A stretch of DNA of 64,000 nt from Margaritispora aquatica (lineage: Eukaryota; Ascomycota; Leotiomycetes; Helotiales; Discinellaceae), in assembly GCA_007644065.1 (NCBI GenBank), contig VJWN01000008.1:994411-1058410 (forward strand). Reading direction: 5' to 3'. Below, in pieces: positions 12,374-25,910 of this stretch. The first letter of the stretch is position 1. Each line of letters opens with the position of its first letter. The notes under the pieces were generated by a model. It was not told where the DNA came from. It did not search any database and saw only the letters and a program-made list of their open reading frames with translations. A program made the translations under genes and the position numbers.

Positions 12374-12911
12374 TGTGATCGATCACAATATCTTAACTAG
12401 AATCATTTCAGAGGGTAAAAGTTTTGCACAGACATGAACAGTGAGTGGTTCACCGTACAGGTCAAAATCTAGTACTGTTAACGCGAACAAATATTTCATC
12501 TAAGTATGAGATTTGAAGCTGGCTTGTTCTGATAGGGTCGGCTTACGTACGGCAAAACCCTGTCAAAAGCTGCCTGAAAGATCTCCAACTCCAGCGTTTG
12601 TCAGGTTGATGTTGGCGACAAGTTGATCCTGCATACATGAAACCACAATACCTCAAAGAACATCGTCTAGCGTGTTTATCCTATTTTCTTCACAAAGAAC
12701 TAACTTTTTCTAAGTTTTTGAATTCCTTCAGAACCGAGCTGTCTCTGCCGAGATTTCAACGGCGACCTGCATGTCACATGCATGGATCTATACCCACCTA
12801 GGTAGAAGACGACTAAGCGAGCTCCAGACGCGTCCAACCTCAACTTTGTTGCTCCGCTCTCATTCAAAAGTCAACATTACTACAGAAACATCTAAGAACT
12901 TGACGCCCAAT
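12374..12911. other. Divergent promoter region (Zn2Cys6 factor / F-box-like protein)
   Basis: This 538-bp region lies between two start codons pointing apart. An in-frame upstream ATG at 12771 could extend the right-hand gene, and TAGGTA/TACCTA-type motifs occur (for example near 12797). No other feature was seen. Confidence 0.45.
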
Positions 12912-14096
12912 ATGAGACTTCCGATTTCAGAAGCTATAGTGCCTCGAGCAAAAACAACTGTGAAGAGGAGGAAAAGGCCAGTACGGTTGACGATGCAGAA
13001 GCAGTCTGAGACTGCGAGGAGGAGGAATGGTTTCAACGAGTTCGAGGTATGGAACATCCATGATTATTTAGTACGAATGAAAGCTAATGATAGGGCAGGT
13101 GAAAAAAGAGATACCCATTCGAGAGGGAAAGACTATCAAAATAGCTGAAGTCACCGCGCCAGAGACTGGCATTCATGTAAGTACCTTATACATTCACCAT
13201 ATCTTCACCCCACCTCTCATGTCACCACCAACAAAAGCACACTCCGGTTAACAAGAGCCAGCTAACGATACCAGTCCCTGGCATGGTCCAACTCCATCAC
13301 GCCTCAACCATCCTCTCATTTCCTCTCCCTACCCCTCGAGATTCGCAACAGAATATACTCTCACGCCCTCACCGCCTTCCTTGACGACCGTGGGATGTAC
13401 ACACCAGCAACCCTCGAGCCCAGCAAGCACCTCAAGAAATTCGCCAACCGCGCGCACGAGGGCAACCCCACCATCGGGCTCTCGATGCCCCAGATCTCGC
13501 TGAACCTTGGTCTCATCTCGCGCCAGACCTACGTGGATGTCATTGGTGGCAGCCTGCTCTATAGCACCGCCACGTTCTCTTTCACCTCCCCGATTATGAT
13601 GTACTCCTACCTCTCGTGCATCAATCCAGTCCACGTATCGCGGATTCGCTCGGTCTTACTCTTCATCACCATCGATGGCAAGACTCAGAAACCACCTGGT
13701 AAAATCTTCCGCACACTCGGCTCGATGAGCACGTTACGACATCTGAGGCTTGAGATATCCCATAGCTTACGATCCGATCCAGCAGAGATACTGGACAGAA
13801 TCAAGAACCTGAAGCACTGGAGTGAAATCAGTGGTTTGAGGACGTTTTCGCTCGTATTTAGGAATCAAGGAACTTGGTGGCCAGTCAAGCCTCGGTTTAC
13901 TTATAGTGGGGGGAGTAACGATTCAGTAAAGCCGATCGAAGAGGAGATTAGGAAAGTGGTGACGAGGCTTGCGGTGGACAAAATAATAAGTGTGAGCAAC
14001 CACAATTCTCACCAGACTCACCATGCTCAACTACCTGCATTACAGCATACAAAGATTCAGAAAAAGAAGAGACTAGAGCCAAATAAGAGAACTTAG
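12912..14096 (+). CDS. Uncharacterised fungal protein with F-box-like LPLEIRNRIY motif
   Basis: Exons are 12912..13046, 13099..13176 and 13275..14096 (344 residues); introns of 52 and 98 nt keep frame. The first 50 residues are basic (KTTVKRRKRPVR). At about residues 87-99 the sequence HFLSLPLEIRNRIYSHAL is the signature of a large family of fungal proteins with an F-box-like or DUF7730-type N-terminal helix. It is followed by LNLGLISRQTYVDVIGG, where family members typically read 'LL.vcrqi..Ea..lLy.'. Family members are mostly uncharacterised; a role as an SCF substrate adaptor is possible but not shown. An in-frame ATG at 12771 would add 47 residues. The last 40 residues (low-complexity His/Lys) may be intron read-through, so the 3' end is uncertain. 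Confidence 0.68.
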
Positions 14097-15281
14097 GAAG
14101 GGCTGTAATTGTATAAGATAACATTGGTAGATAAATTTGTGGACTTACTCTCTCTAATGATTTTGTCTACATCTCTCACGCCTCAAGGCAACCCTAACCA
14201 AGAAAAGCTTGAAGCCTTTTTTTGATGTTGCTATTAAGAACTACAAGCTGAGATAATTTCTACGACTTTCCCATTTTGTAACACAGGTATTTGAAAATGG
14301 TGAGTTTTGGTAGGGGTTCCGGCTATTCCTACCTCCTTTTGTTCACCGCAAGCAAGGAAAGAAAATGAAATCCTGACATGGGAGTGTGTTACTAGTCCGA
14401 TATACTGTACAAATATTTAGTTTCGACTTGGACAATGTGATATAAACCCCATGGTCATAATACCGAAATCAGTTTCATCGTTGTTTCTTGCACAGGCAGA
14501 AGAATCGGGCTTTGTTTTTGAAGATTTTTGTCTTTACTATTGAAGGCTGGCTGGCCTGATTGAATGAATTAGATATTTGTACAATGCAACGTCCCATCCT
14601 GCTGGTCGTCCTCCCAATCTATCATCTATCACCCACTTTAGCAACCAAGTTGCCCGTGTCAAGAATCAAGACACAACCGACCATCTGCCTCCCCACGCAC
14701 GAGACCCCCATCGTCCAGATGCCTCCTCAAGATTACTAAACCAAGCCAGCCAGGCTATCGAAAAGAGCAACGCATGCAGTAAAGCGAAAAAGAAACCTAG
14801 ACTGCCTAACATGCAAAACATCGAGGACAAGTCCCAGAGTGTGGCAGCAGGTAGCAAGTCGACTGGAACACAACGATCGTTCCATGCTCCTAGCATGCAT
14901 GCGTGCAGACCAAGCAGTATTGCAAAGAAACTAAGATGTACTTCACAGACACAAGAGCTTTTTGTCGTCGAACCCCAGCCAGTCTCATTTCCCATCCCTC
15001 AAAACACCATGAGCCAAAGAAAATCGCAAGATAGTACCCTGTCTTCTCGCATACCCCATCCGAAATATGCGCAAGAAGCGAATGATAAAGAAATCTGGTC
15101 GTTGAATGTAGTCTATGAGTCGGATGTCGAGGTATCATGCGTATGGTAACAGAGAGTAGGAACTTTTAAGACACGTTATGAAAAGGTCCCGCCCCAAATG
15201 CAAAATTAGCCCACCGGTCTATGCACAAAGATTAGGTTCGCTAATGCTCCTGAAAAAAACACTTTTGGTGAATGTCGACAC
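14097..15281. other. Intergenic region between convergent F-box-like gene and eIF4G
   Basis: Contains the two 3' UTRs. A 190-codon open frame (14577-15149, +) lies here but shows no family resemblance and no Kozak or splice support, so it is not called as a gene. Confidence 0.45.
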
Positions 15282-18200
15282 TCACTCCTCCTTCTTCTCG
15301 GCGGGCTTGTCTACAGCAGCAGTTGCCTTTGACAAGACTGGAGAGACTGATGTTGAAGGAGGGGAAGCGGGATTTTCTGGCTCGCCTGATCCTAATTGTG
15401 CTAGAAGACTATTTGAATGTTAGAGAGTACTATATGAAGACATGTAGAAAGAAACATACCTAAATGCGTTGGTAGAGGTTGCAGATTCCTTCTCCTTGTG
15501 TGGTGGTGTTCCAGTTCTCGATGAAAGGCCAGAGTCTTCACCAGTGCGGTTCATGGAACCTGCCATCTTTCTTCCGCTGTTGCTGCGAGACGAGAACATG
15601 GATGTTGGCCCAAACGACATGTTGGAACTTGCGGCCCTGGTCGTATTCTTGTTTGTGAGACGACGAAGGTCGTCAATTCCAACAGTGTTCTTGGCATAAT
15701 CCGGGGGTGGCTGGTTGCCATATCCACCAGAGAAGTTTCGACCATCACCGCGACCAGGTTGCATACGTCCACCACCTCCTCCACCACGGTTGCTTCCACG
15801 AGCATTGTTCTCAGCAGCCTTTTGTGCAGCAGCAACCTCAGCCTATTATGAGTTAGCTTCTTATCATAGTTTAGTTTGAGCCTAGAAGGACTTACCTCCA
15901 CTCTAACTTCTTCGAGAGTCTTAGGACCCTTGTTGGTGTCCTTTGACGCCCATCTCTTCTTTCTAAGGTCGACGATGTCCATAAGCATGTACTTGAGACG
16001 ACTTGGCAGATCAGGAGTGTCGATCATAGACTGAATGCGAGTGAAGTAAACATCCATCATCGGCTTGCCCTTTTCGGTACTGTCCAAGTTGCCACCAATG
16101 GTCTTGAGAAGCTTGGTGAGCGACTCAATTTCAGCCTCATCTGGAATACCGGTGTAATCCACCAACTTCTTAACACACTCGTGCATGATACGCTCCGTAA
16201 GCATGCTGAGTTTGTAAAGCTCACCAATGAATTGGACAAGACCAAGACCACGTCGCTTGGCAGCAGCAGCAATATAATACTCGTCCGAAAGCATGACAGC
16301 CTCGTCGGTCTTCTCCTCACCACGCTCGCCTTCTGGCTTATCTGGCAAGTCCATCTTCCAACCACGTTCAAATTCTTCTTGACATCTGTTCAAGAGATAT
16401 TTGCGGAAGAGGTTACCACCTGAGACTACATTGCCATTCTTATCAAGAATGCTTTCATCTTTGATGTCTGGGCTCATGGTCTCCAACATACGCTTGCAGA
16501 ACTTAGCGTACATAGAAGCCCAGTGAGCTTCATCCGTAGCTTTTTCAAAAGTGAGAGCAATGACTTGTCGTAGAGTTCGGCCGTCAGCTTCGTCCTTAGA
16601 CTGAGCGGCAATGGCAAGAACTTGATCGGCAATCTTGTCGAACTTTTCAGGAGTCATCTTGTTCAGCGCAGCCTTGACCTTTCTTTGAACCATGTCAGGT
16701 TCCATGTGGCCACTTCCTTGCGAACCTGGAGCAGGTCCAGCAGCTCCTGTAGCTGACTGGTTGGCACCGACACTACGTGGCTTCCAACCTCCAGCAGTAA
16801 TAGCAATGGGCTTAAGTTCCAGTCCAGCAGTAAGAGGCATAGCCTTAGTAAGCTGAGCTTCTGCCTTGTTGTTAGTGGAAGAAGGCTGGTATGAGTTTTC
16901 ACGTTTGCTACCACCACCACCACGGTTGGATCTGCTGGGCTGTCTTGGCGAGTGAGGAGCGGCAGAGCTTGATGGGTTTCTTGTCATAAGATTTCCGCCA
17001 GGGAAACCGCCGCCTCCTGGTCTGCTGAAAGAATTCATAGCGTTAATCGCGGGGCGAGGCATCGACCCACTGGACATAGCAAAACGCTCAGCAGAGGTGG
17101 TGCCAGCTGGAAGTGTCTTACCACCAACACTTCCGAAAGAACCCATCGCAAAGGCGCCAGGAGCATTGCCGCGAGTAGAACCAGTGCGAGGCCCCATGCC
17201 TCCAGGAGTTCTAGCTGAACCAGAGCGTGTTGATCCGTTTTCGCCATCACCAATGAGAGCTTTGATCTGAGATTCAAACTCCATTGATGGCTTCTCAACA
17301 AACACCTTTTGAAATTGAAGCAAGAATTCTTTGTCATATTTGAAACTCTTTCCTTTTGTGGTCACAGCAGAATTGAGCGCTGGATTGGGCGATGCAATGC
17401 CAGAGGGGTAGAGAGAAGAATTCAAAACAGTCAGGAAACGGGCTGACTTGAGAGATTGAAGTGCAGCACTTGGTTGTGGTGCCTCGATTGGCTTAGTGTT
17501 GAGTGGAGCCAAGTTGAGAGCAGCGGGTTTGCCACGCTTCTCAGTTGGATTGACTTTTGGTGGAGGTCCCATAGAATCATCAGATCCGGGAGTTGAAGTA
17601 CCGCTGTCCGTACCAAGTGTCATGGTAGATAGCTTGGATGCCAGGGTGCTGGGGGTTGCTGGTCTCTCGTCCTTGATCTCAGACTTCAAGTCCTTCTTGA
17701 CTTCTGGCTCAGGCTTTGATGTGCCATTCGCCTTAGCTTCAGCCTCGGCTCTCTTCTTCTCTTTTTCATCTTCCAGACGTTCCATCTCACGCTCTTGTTC
17801 TTGGAGTTTGCGGTCGTTTTCAGCGGCCTCAAGCTTTCTCTTTTCCTCGTTGAGCTTGTCAGCGGCAGCCTTCTCGGCTTTGCGTTTGGCGAGCATTTCT
17901 GCTTCCTTCTTCTCACGCTCGGCTTCAGCAGCTTCCATCTCAGCGATCTGGCGCTCAAGCTCGTCATCTGCATCTTGCTTAGCCTTGGCGGCTGCTGCCT
18001 CTTCATCCGCCTTCTTTTTGGCCTCTGCCTCCTCTTCAGCTTTCTTGGCCGCCTCCTTGGCCGCCTCTTCCTCCTTCAGCTTAGCCTCTGCAGCTTTGGA
18101 AGCTTCTTCAGCCTTTGTCTTTGAGTCAGTAACCTTGTCAGCTTCTACAGCTTTCTTCACCTTGTTCATCATCTCTTCGCGGATTGAAATGTTGCTTTTG

Positions 18201-20283
18201 ACTGGGGTGGAAGTCTCGGCGCGAGTGTTCTGTGGGGTGGAAGACTTAGGTGGAGGTGTCGGAACCGAAGCAATGACTGGGGGGGTTCGAGCACGTTGAC
18301 TTGGAGCAGGGGATGCAGGAGCCTTCAAGCTCTCGACATCCAGTGCTTCGCCGTCAGGTCTCTTGATGACAATGGCAGCGCTCTTTCGGACCGGTCTTGT
18401 AAAAGCAGGAGATGGAATGGCATTTTGCTTCGATTGAGGAGCGTGGGCAGACGGAGTCATTGATGGAGTTTGGGGTTGACCCATGCTGGAAGCTGGTCGA
18501 TGTTCAGACATCTGGGAGGAATTTCGAGACATCGGTTGGCCCTGAGGAGCATATTGATTGGGAATATAGTTTGGCTGTTGATAACCAGGCTGGGGTGATT
18601 GCGGAGGACCTGGCATGTAGCCCATTTGTTGTATTTGTGGATACATGTAGCCGGGGTTCTGCATTGGCATATTTCGAGGATCGTAGGGCTGGTTGTAGCC
18701 ATTATTATAACCCTGATTCATTTGTGTTAACGCATGCTCAAATCTACCCGAAGCTGGAGAAAGATCCACTTCGGGACGCTTTGCAAGTACATCATCGATA
18801 GGAGTAAGAAGGGGTGTAAAGGAATTGGGGGGAAGATTGGGGTATTCATGAAGAAACGAGGATTCAGTCAGAGAACTAGCCAATGAAGTAGCAACTGTAG
18901 GTGGAGCTGGCCGAAACTCAAGAGAGTGTGGTGTGAAGCGTCCTCCCCAGCGCTCCGATGGAGCTTGGTATTTTCTAGCATCGTTACTGAATCCAAGCTT
19001 TTCGTTTTCAGGCTGCATGGGCTCCCGAGCAGCAAAGTCGTGACCTAGGATTTCTCTCCCTTTGGGCTCACGCCATTGCTGCCGGGGTTGAGGCTGCTCG
19101 CTATTTGCAAGCTGCCGCTTCTTCTTGGAATTCTTACGATTGGGATTATTGTACTTTGCGAACGACTCATAAGAAGAAGGTTGATTTACTTGTTGTGGGT
19201 GTTGATAGTATGGTTGCTGATACTGTTGGTTTGCCATGGGGATTGCTTGGTTCATGTTTGGTGTTCCAGGCACAGAGTTTGTGAGCGCCGGACTGCGAGC
19301 AGCCTGGTGAGGAGAGTTTGGGAATGGCATTTGACGGCCCTGACCTTGGAAAGGGGGAGCCATACCACCACGACCTGGGCCTTGTGAATTTCGGAATTGT
19401 CCAGGATTAGATTGTGGTGGGTATCCCATTTGTTGTCCTTGAGGAACAAAAGTAGGAAAGTTGTTGCCACGGCCACGACCGCCTTGTCCAGAAAATCCTC
19501 CACGACTAGCACCACTCTGATTGTTGTTCATTTCGTTCTGAGATGAGTGAGAAGATTCTCGACGGATGTGTCCAGCTTGTTGGTTTCCGGGTGCCAAAGC
19601 TCCTTGTGTACCAGATGCTTGTCGCATGTGACGCTGTAAAACAAAAGATTAGTTTGGGTTAGGTCGCAAAAGCAAAAGAACAAACTTACATCGCCATCGC
19701 CACCAAAACTTCCAAATGCCACACCGTTTCCTTGACCAACGATCGAAGATGGACGTCCACCACTAACAGATGGAGCGGGAATTGGAGTTGGTGAATGAGA
19801 AGGATCAGTCACTCTTGGGTTTGGAATTGCCATTGGTGCTGAAGCGGCAGGTTGTGCGGGCGAAGCTGCTGGAGATGCTCCACCCATTGCACCGAATTGA
19901 ATGCCCTTGGATCCGCCGACAGGACCGCCGTTCATGTTACTTGGCCCATTTGCATTGATGGTGACTGAGCTCTTGCGGGTGTGGTCAGTAGAACCTCCAT
20001 TAGTCGCAGAGCTACTATGTGCAATTGCAGGAGCAGCAACAACCGGTACAGCTGGGGAGAAAGATGGCTTGCCGTTTACTGGCGAGATTGAACTTGTCTT
20101 TCCATGTTGCTGTACCGGCGCAGAACCTCCGATAGCCACGGCGGGCGAAGGAGTCGATGAGCCCGTCGCGACTGGTGGCGACGAGACTGCTCCTTTCTTC
20201 GCGGTTGAGGCGTAGGATGGAGTCGACTGTGCTGTGGTGGAGGCCTGGCTTGGGATTTGAGCTTGAGAAGAGACAGAAGTCAT
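15282..20283 (-). CDS. TIF4631: Translation initiation factor eIF4G
   Basis: Four exons on the minus strand: 19690..20283, 15896..19633, 15460..15842 and 15282..15408. Introns are 56, 53 and 51 nt; the protein has 1613 residues, a normal eIF4G size. Seen in order: a Ser/Pro/Asn/Gln-rich unstructured N-half; a long Ala/Glu/Lys charged helix (about residues 690-840); the eIF4E-binding site YDKEFLLQF (about residue 963, YxxxxL-phi); an RG-rich stretch; then the MIF4G domain (about 1180-1420), which starts VQRKVKAALNKMTPEKFDKI; and a Ser-rich tail. eIF4G bridges the cap-binding protein eIF4E, eIF4A and Pab1 to recruit ribosomes. The last exon encodes SLLAQLGSGEPEN and ends EKKEE; it is reached only by splicing over 15409-15459. 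Conserved, essential gene; the model is in frame throughout. Confidence 0.93.
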
Positions 20284-21016
20284 AGAGGAGATGTTTCGGT
20301 TTTTGTGGAAGGTGATTTCTATGACGCTGCGACGGCGAGGCAGCGAGAGATCCTTCGCAGAAGGGCTGACCGAATATCAAATGCGATCGAGTCTATTAGA
20401 ATACGAGCGTCTTCAAGATTGAGTGGAGTGGGAGTCGACGAAATGAATCGGTTCCTCGGGATGATGTGCCTGCTGGTCGGCCTAGGAAATTTTGTTTCGG
20501 AAGAGTGAATTGAAGGAGTGTCGTGTGGTTGCAGATTCGCAGAACGAACGCGCAGATTATTATGATAGCTTCGAATACTGTTCGGAAGTATCGAAAGAGG
20601 ATTCCAAGTGGCGATATATCTCCTAAGAATAGAAGATGCGCCGGCGAGGTATCAAAGGCTGATTTATTCTGATGAAGAGTACAGAAAAGTGCAGGAGAGG
20701 TTTCTGTGATGGATTTGGAAAAGATTGGGCAGGGTGGATCTTGACCTAAATTGACTAGCTTAATATGGACTAGCGCCAACACAGAGCGTTCGTTTGTGAA
20801 TTCGACCTTGCCGGAGGGCAATGAATATCATCATCATTTCTCCCCTATGAATTGGTACGCACTCAACTCAAGTACCTTATTCACAGAATGAACGGTTATT
20901 CAGTCTACCTTACCTATATATGTACCTCGTTGGGGACATTGACTGACTAAGGTATATATTAATATGATTGAAAAATACCTTGGTAATAAAATTATTCATC
21001 TACATCATTTTTTTTT

Positions 21017-21019
21017 CTT

Positions 21020-21049
<30 letters not shown>
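21017..21049. repeat. (CTT)11 microsatellite
   Basis: Eleven perfect CTT units follow directly on a T-run. The tract lies about 740 bp upstream of the eIF4G start. Confidence 0.9.
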
Positions 21050-21050
<1 letters not shown>

Positions 21051-21053
21051 TAA

Positions 21054-21080
21054 CTACCTACCTACCTACCTACCTACCTA
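21054..21080. repeat. (CTAC)n tetranucleotide repeat
   Basis: Almost seven perfect CTAC units start four bases after the CTT array. The unit matches the TACCTA-type motif scattered through the intergenic DNA of this window. Confidence 0.9.
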
Positions 21081-24000
21081 TTGAAAAGTATATCATTTCC
21101 TCAAGTACCTTGTGGTAGGGTAGGGTGCAGCGCACAACTTTTACTACAGCAAGAAGCAAAATTCACCAAAAATGTTGCTAATACCTAGTTACGAACGTAG
21201 TCTCTTTCTGTAAGTCATACGTATTTCTCAAATCATGAGTTTATCGTTGAGAGTGCCGTTTTTGATCTCCAAGCAGGTCGTAGCCCTCATCATCCATCTT
21301 ACACGTATCTCAATACCAAGGACCACAAAACAGATTCATGATCAGGGCTAATACTTTATTGATGCCCAATGCCCCAAGCAATATTGTGCCTACTTATGCC
21401 CAAGTATGGTTGACTCTCTACACAGCAGGAGGTAACCTTTGTGTCACAAGAGGTACCAAAGACAAACCAGACCATCTCTACCTACAGTACCATTGATTCT
21501 GTTTTCTTTTCTGCTGACAAGTTCGCTTGATCGACGAACAAACCAATTTTTGTCTCCAACAATATTCATTACCCCAAGGTTAAATACATCAGATCTCACA
21601 GTCCCTCAATATCATGGCTCATAAGGCTCGGAAGGCAGTTCGTCCCTCCTTGTCAACGGTAATTTTGGTCCTTGACTTGTGATTATGCCTGGAGGCAAAT
21701 TTTGATCCCTACCCTGAACCCTCCAACTGTCACCTCAAACGAGTTGCACAAGCAAACTTCTTCTTTGTAGCTTTGGACGAACAGACGTACTTCCCTTCTC
21801 CTTGTCAAGCAAACTTTTCAGACCGGAAAAAAGCAGTTGGTTCCCTCTACTCAGAAACATCAGCATACTGGACTGAAAGAAAAAAGCATCGATTTTCATC
21901 AGATCACTGACGAGGACCCTGCTTGCATTCAAGCCTGGGACACAAACTCAACTCCTTAAAACGCGCTAAGACTACCAATGGCCCCCCTTGTTTAAAACCG
22001 GAAGTCAATCCACGAACCGTACCCGTAGGCATCCTCGTCCGTTTCTCAAAAAAAAAACCAAAAAAAAAACACAGAAACATTTTATTCTCAACAAGAAAAC
22101 AAACAGACAGCCTAGCGGCAATCAAGAGTTCACAACCCCACGTCTCTCAACGTGTCATAAAGATTCGACCGGATCTCAGGATACTCTACCTCACGTACCG
22201 CGCCTCTATGAAAGATGTTTACAGCCAAGCATGAAAGGTCTTTGTACCCAAATCTGGGGCGAGTACTAAGGGTGCCCAGTAGTAGATATGAAGTATGAGT
22301 CGAGCTGAAGCTGCGAAGTACAGCTACACCAGCTTTGAATCATATTAGACTTTTAACAGTAAGTAGCGTATGCCACCTTACTACATCAGAGGGAGAGCCC
22401 GAGCCGGATCGAAGCGCATGTCTAAGCCCCATGTTGCCAGGCCTTTGTCTCTCTCTAACAAGATCTGTGACCCTTCGTCATGTCATCATGATGAATCAAT
22501 CATGTATCAGGACAAGACTAGATGATGAGGGGGCAAGAAATGGTGTGTACCAAGAAGTCTGATGTTGAAGCCCTATCAAACACATTCCTCGTGGAGTTGA
22601 GGAGGCAAAATCCAAGGCAGAGGTGGACAGGAGTACAGGAATCAGGCAACCCCTTTCCCAAGTCCTCGTGGGTGGCCCTCCTTTCCTCGAACCGTCTTCT
22701 TGGGGCATTTCATATGTCGCGCTTTGTGCAACATCTCTTGATCCTCGATACCTTTCTCTGAGACGTGTGAGGTCCGCATTCCTCGACAGACTCATCTTGC
22801 CGGAGTATCCAGATACAGTCAGTGGATGAGTTCAGCGTCGCACACGCAAACGCATCGACAGTAACTCTGACTCATTCCTCGCCCGCAGCACAAGCAGTTG
22901 ATGTGTCCATGTCCATCCAGTAAAACCATCGACTATGTGATGTGGTGCAAAAGCCTACCGAAGCCAGAGATTCCTGCAGAGAACGCTGCATCTTTGACGC
23001 ACCAAGCCTCCAGCTAACCTCAGCCCTTAAGCCCGTCCGGACGCAGGCTTGTGCTTGTGAAGGCAAAGTGAGTGACTTGAATTGTTGCACACCCAGTGAG
23101 AACGTCCTCAAATGTGCGTTACTGTACCTCCTCACCTCAATTCAAACAAAATCATCTCCTATCCATAAAGTACATTCGTACAGCACAGATCACTTTACTG
23201 CATAAGCCGATACTACCAAAAATGAAAATACGGTACGGAGGTATCATCTGTATCCGAGAATTCAATAAAATAAAATAAGGCTGCATCATCGCCCCATGCT
23301 TCGTGGAAATTGCGGTACTTGTATACTCCGGGCAGCCAGTCCGGCCAACACTTCTTCTCTGCATGGTTCCAGAAGAGCGGTCCAGTACAGGACGCGAAAT
23401 GGATGGATGTCTTGCATGCATGTGATCGTCACTGCATGTCCTGGACTCCTGGGAGTACTTACTGTATGGTATCACGGGGCTGGCCAAGCTCCTCTTTCGC
23501 TCCGAGCCTCAACATCGGTGACAAACGAACTTCATGCAAGATGCATCCTGCCGAGTCGAAGACTTGGGAGATGCTGGATCCTGATCGATATTAAAGACGG
23601 AAATAGATACACATTATCTCGTGGGGTTCGGGGTGTCATGTCTACCATCGTCACCTCAAGGTGTTTATCATAACACGATGTGCAACGAACAATTGTTACA
23701 CGCATCACGGTTTGAACCCTCTCTAGCAGTCATATAGAGGTATCAAAGCTTATTCCAGCAATAATCATCTTTCCCTCAGGTGGTTCTTTACGTTTAGCAG
23801 TCCCAATTTCGAAGCTTGCAACACAATACTTCACTCACCGCATCCTCGATTTCTTTCCTTCTCTTCAGTCCTCAACACTACATCCCTCTTCATGTACCTC
23901 GTGGTACCTTCCACTTCCCTACACGCATGCATCACAACTACTCACGTACCCATTTTCTGCGTTTGCTGGTTATCCCAACACGTCTCACTATCGTGGTCTT

Positions 24001-25910
24001 GTACCTGATTCCTGGTATCGTGGATTCCACACCGCCGGGCCTGGCTCGGCCCGCACACACCTCCAAACGAGTGTGAATGTCGATCTCGCAACATGCAGTG
24101 TATTCAGCCGAGCTCAATACTGTGTTGGTAGTTGTCCTGGTACTCATTGGTTTTCTTGTGTGGCTTGACCGGGTACATTGGGTGCGGTGTGTTTGATTTG
24201 GACTCTTGTTTGTATACTTGGGACTCCACATTGTGAGTTGTGTCCCGGTAGTAACTCCCAGCACCGCATTACAGATCTACATGATCGAGTTCCCCTGAAT
24301 TGTAATACAACTTGCAAAGGTCAGGGCTTGCTGTTATAGCTATTTACGTCAGGTCATTATACACTCGCTCTGTTTCAACAACATTAACAGAGATACATAT
24401 ACAACGAACCCTCAAGGAGAGAACCCAAGATGATGCATAAAACTACGTTTTCTTCTGCCCGGAGCTATCTGTAGTCAGACTCACTTTTGTAGCCCTGAAC
24501 ACTTTCAACTCGAAAATACAGAAGCTCGTCAAGTTTCTAGCCCATGCATTCTCTAGTAAGAATCACATAGCCCTTTCAATGGCAATAAGAGCCATCAATA
24601 GCCAGAATCCACGAGTCGAGACACTTGCTCTAAGAACATGAACATACTCCTCAACTCCAAAGCCTAGCCTCGGAAGTCCACGGTCTATCAGTCAACCTTT
24701 CCTCCCCTATCTAAATTCTCAATATAATCTAAACCTATCCCGAATTTATCTCCATCTCCACCTTCAACTCCACTCATCAAGTACCTAGAGTACCTTAGAA
24801 TGCGGTGCTTCAGCAAAGACAAGACGGAAACATGCGACCTCGCTTACGCTTTCGCCTCAGTCGCGAGATGGAAGAGTCATCATCTAGGACAACTTCGAAA
24901 TCACATTGGATCTTGACGACTCACGACACCATGGTAAGCAGCATGTTAGTAGATGTGTTTATGATGCTAACACGTGTAGCGTGAACATGAAACATGACTG
25001 GAGGTGAAGGGCTGTGAACCCCTTGATTCGTTCTGGTATTCACATGTAGGATAGATTCGAGTGTACGTCGACTTTCCCAGTTAGTGATCTTTTTATTCGG
25101 GTAGGAATCATAGCTCACCGGGCTCAATTGAATACTGTTGTGATAGAACTATGCTATAGAAAGTCATATATAAGTTCCATTTCTGAGTTCACCCCTTCTT
25201 TTGACTGTCCATGAATTGGTGAGAAGAACCGGAGAGCGTAGCGATAACCACTTCAATATGAACATCAGAATTTTCAATCATAATTTCATTCGGCTATGCA
25301 TGCCAAATCTCGAGCTCAATGCCTGCTTGCTACTCGCAAAATACCTATCTATAGCCTCTCCTCTAGGACCAAAACATCTGCCCCATGTCGCAAGATCATA
25401 ATTTCCATTTTGGCATCGCCTCATTCAGTGTTCTCTCTCTCATCTCCTCATCTCACAACGTAAAGCAATACACGTACATAATCATCTGGTCTCATCGCCC
25501 AGGGTAATAACGCCTGTAAATGCCTCGGAAAAATGCAGCAAATCTTCCCAACTTATCAATCACAGCACATAATGCTTCAACAAATGCTCGAATATCCCCC
25601 ATCCCAGGGCAGATCTTTGATTGACGCCCATGTTCCTGCCCTCGTGTTCTCAATAAGCCCTGTACCCTCCTCACATGTGCTTCACTCCAACTGTTCTTTG
25701 TGTCTCGAGATCAGAGTCTCCCGGCATCCTGCTCATCTCGCCTGCCACAACGACTGCAACAGCGAGTAGCATAACAAGCAGACTCAACCCGGCTAGTCAA
25801 AGGACACTACAACCAGAACTTTCTCCCCTATTCACCGCGATAATACGTCAGTGTTTGTCCTCCTCGAGTTAATCTACTCCCATTTAATTCTTTTTCACAT
25901 AGAAGCCGAC

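Larger units (their letters stand above)
20284..25910. other. 5.6-kb gene-poor region upstream of eIF4G
   Basis: No protein family was recognised on either strand; all open frames are short and do not connect through splice sites into a recognisable protein. It contains a CTT microsatellite next to a CTAC array (21017-21080), A-runs near 22050-22070, and several AGGTAC/TACCT motifs (near 20872, 20911, 21104, 24783). The left part should contain the eIF4G promoter and 5' UTR; the right part contains the 3' end of the RING-LON gene. Confidence 0.4.

Noticed and set aside
12771..12911. Upstream in-frame start for the F-box-like protein
   Set aside because: The extra 47 residues look like 5' UTR; kept only as an alternative.
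14577..15149. 190-codon open frame on + between the F-box-like gene and eIF4G
   Set aside because: No family resemblance, composition typical of random sequence, overlaps the expected 3' UTR of eIF4G and antisense frames of similar length.
17496..18299. 267-codon Ser/Ala-rich frame on + inside eIF4G
   Set aside because: It is the antisense of the Ala/Glu/Lys repeat of eIF4G; such frames arise from biased codons.
21923..22269. Overlapping Lys/Arg-rich short frames near 22 kb
   Set aside because: Created by A-runs; no supported start or splice structure.
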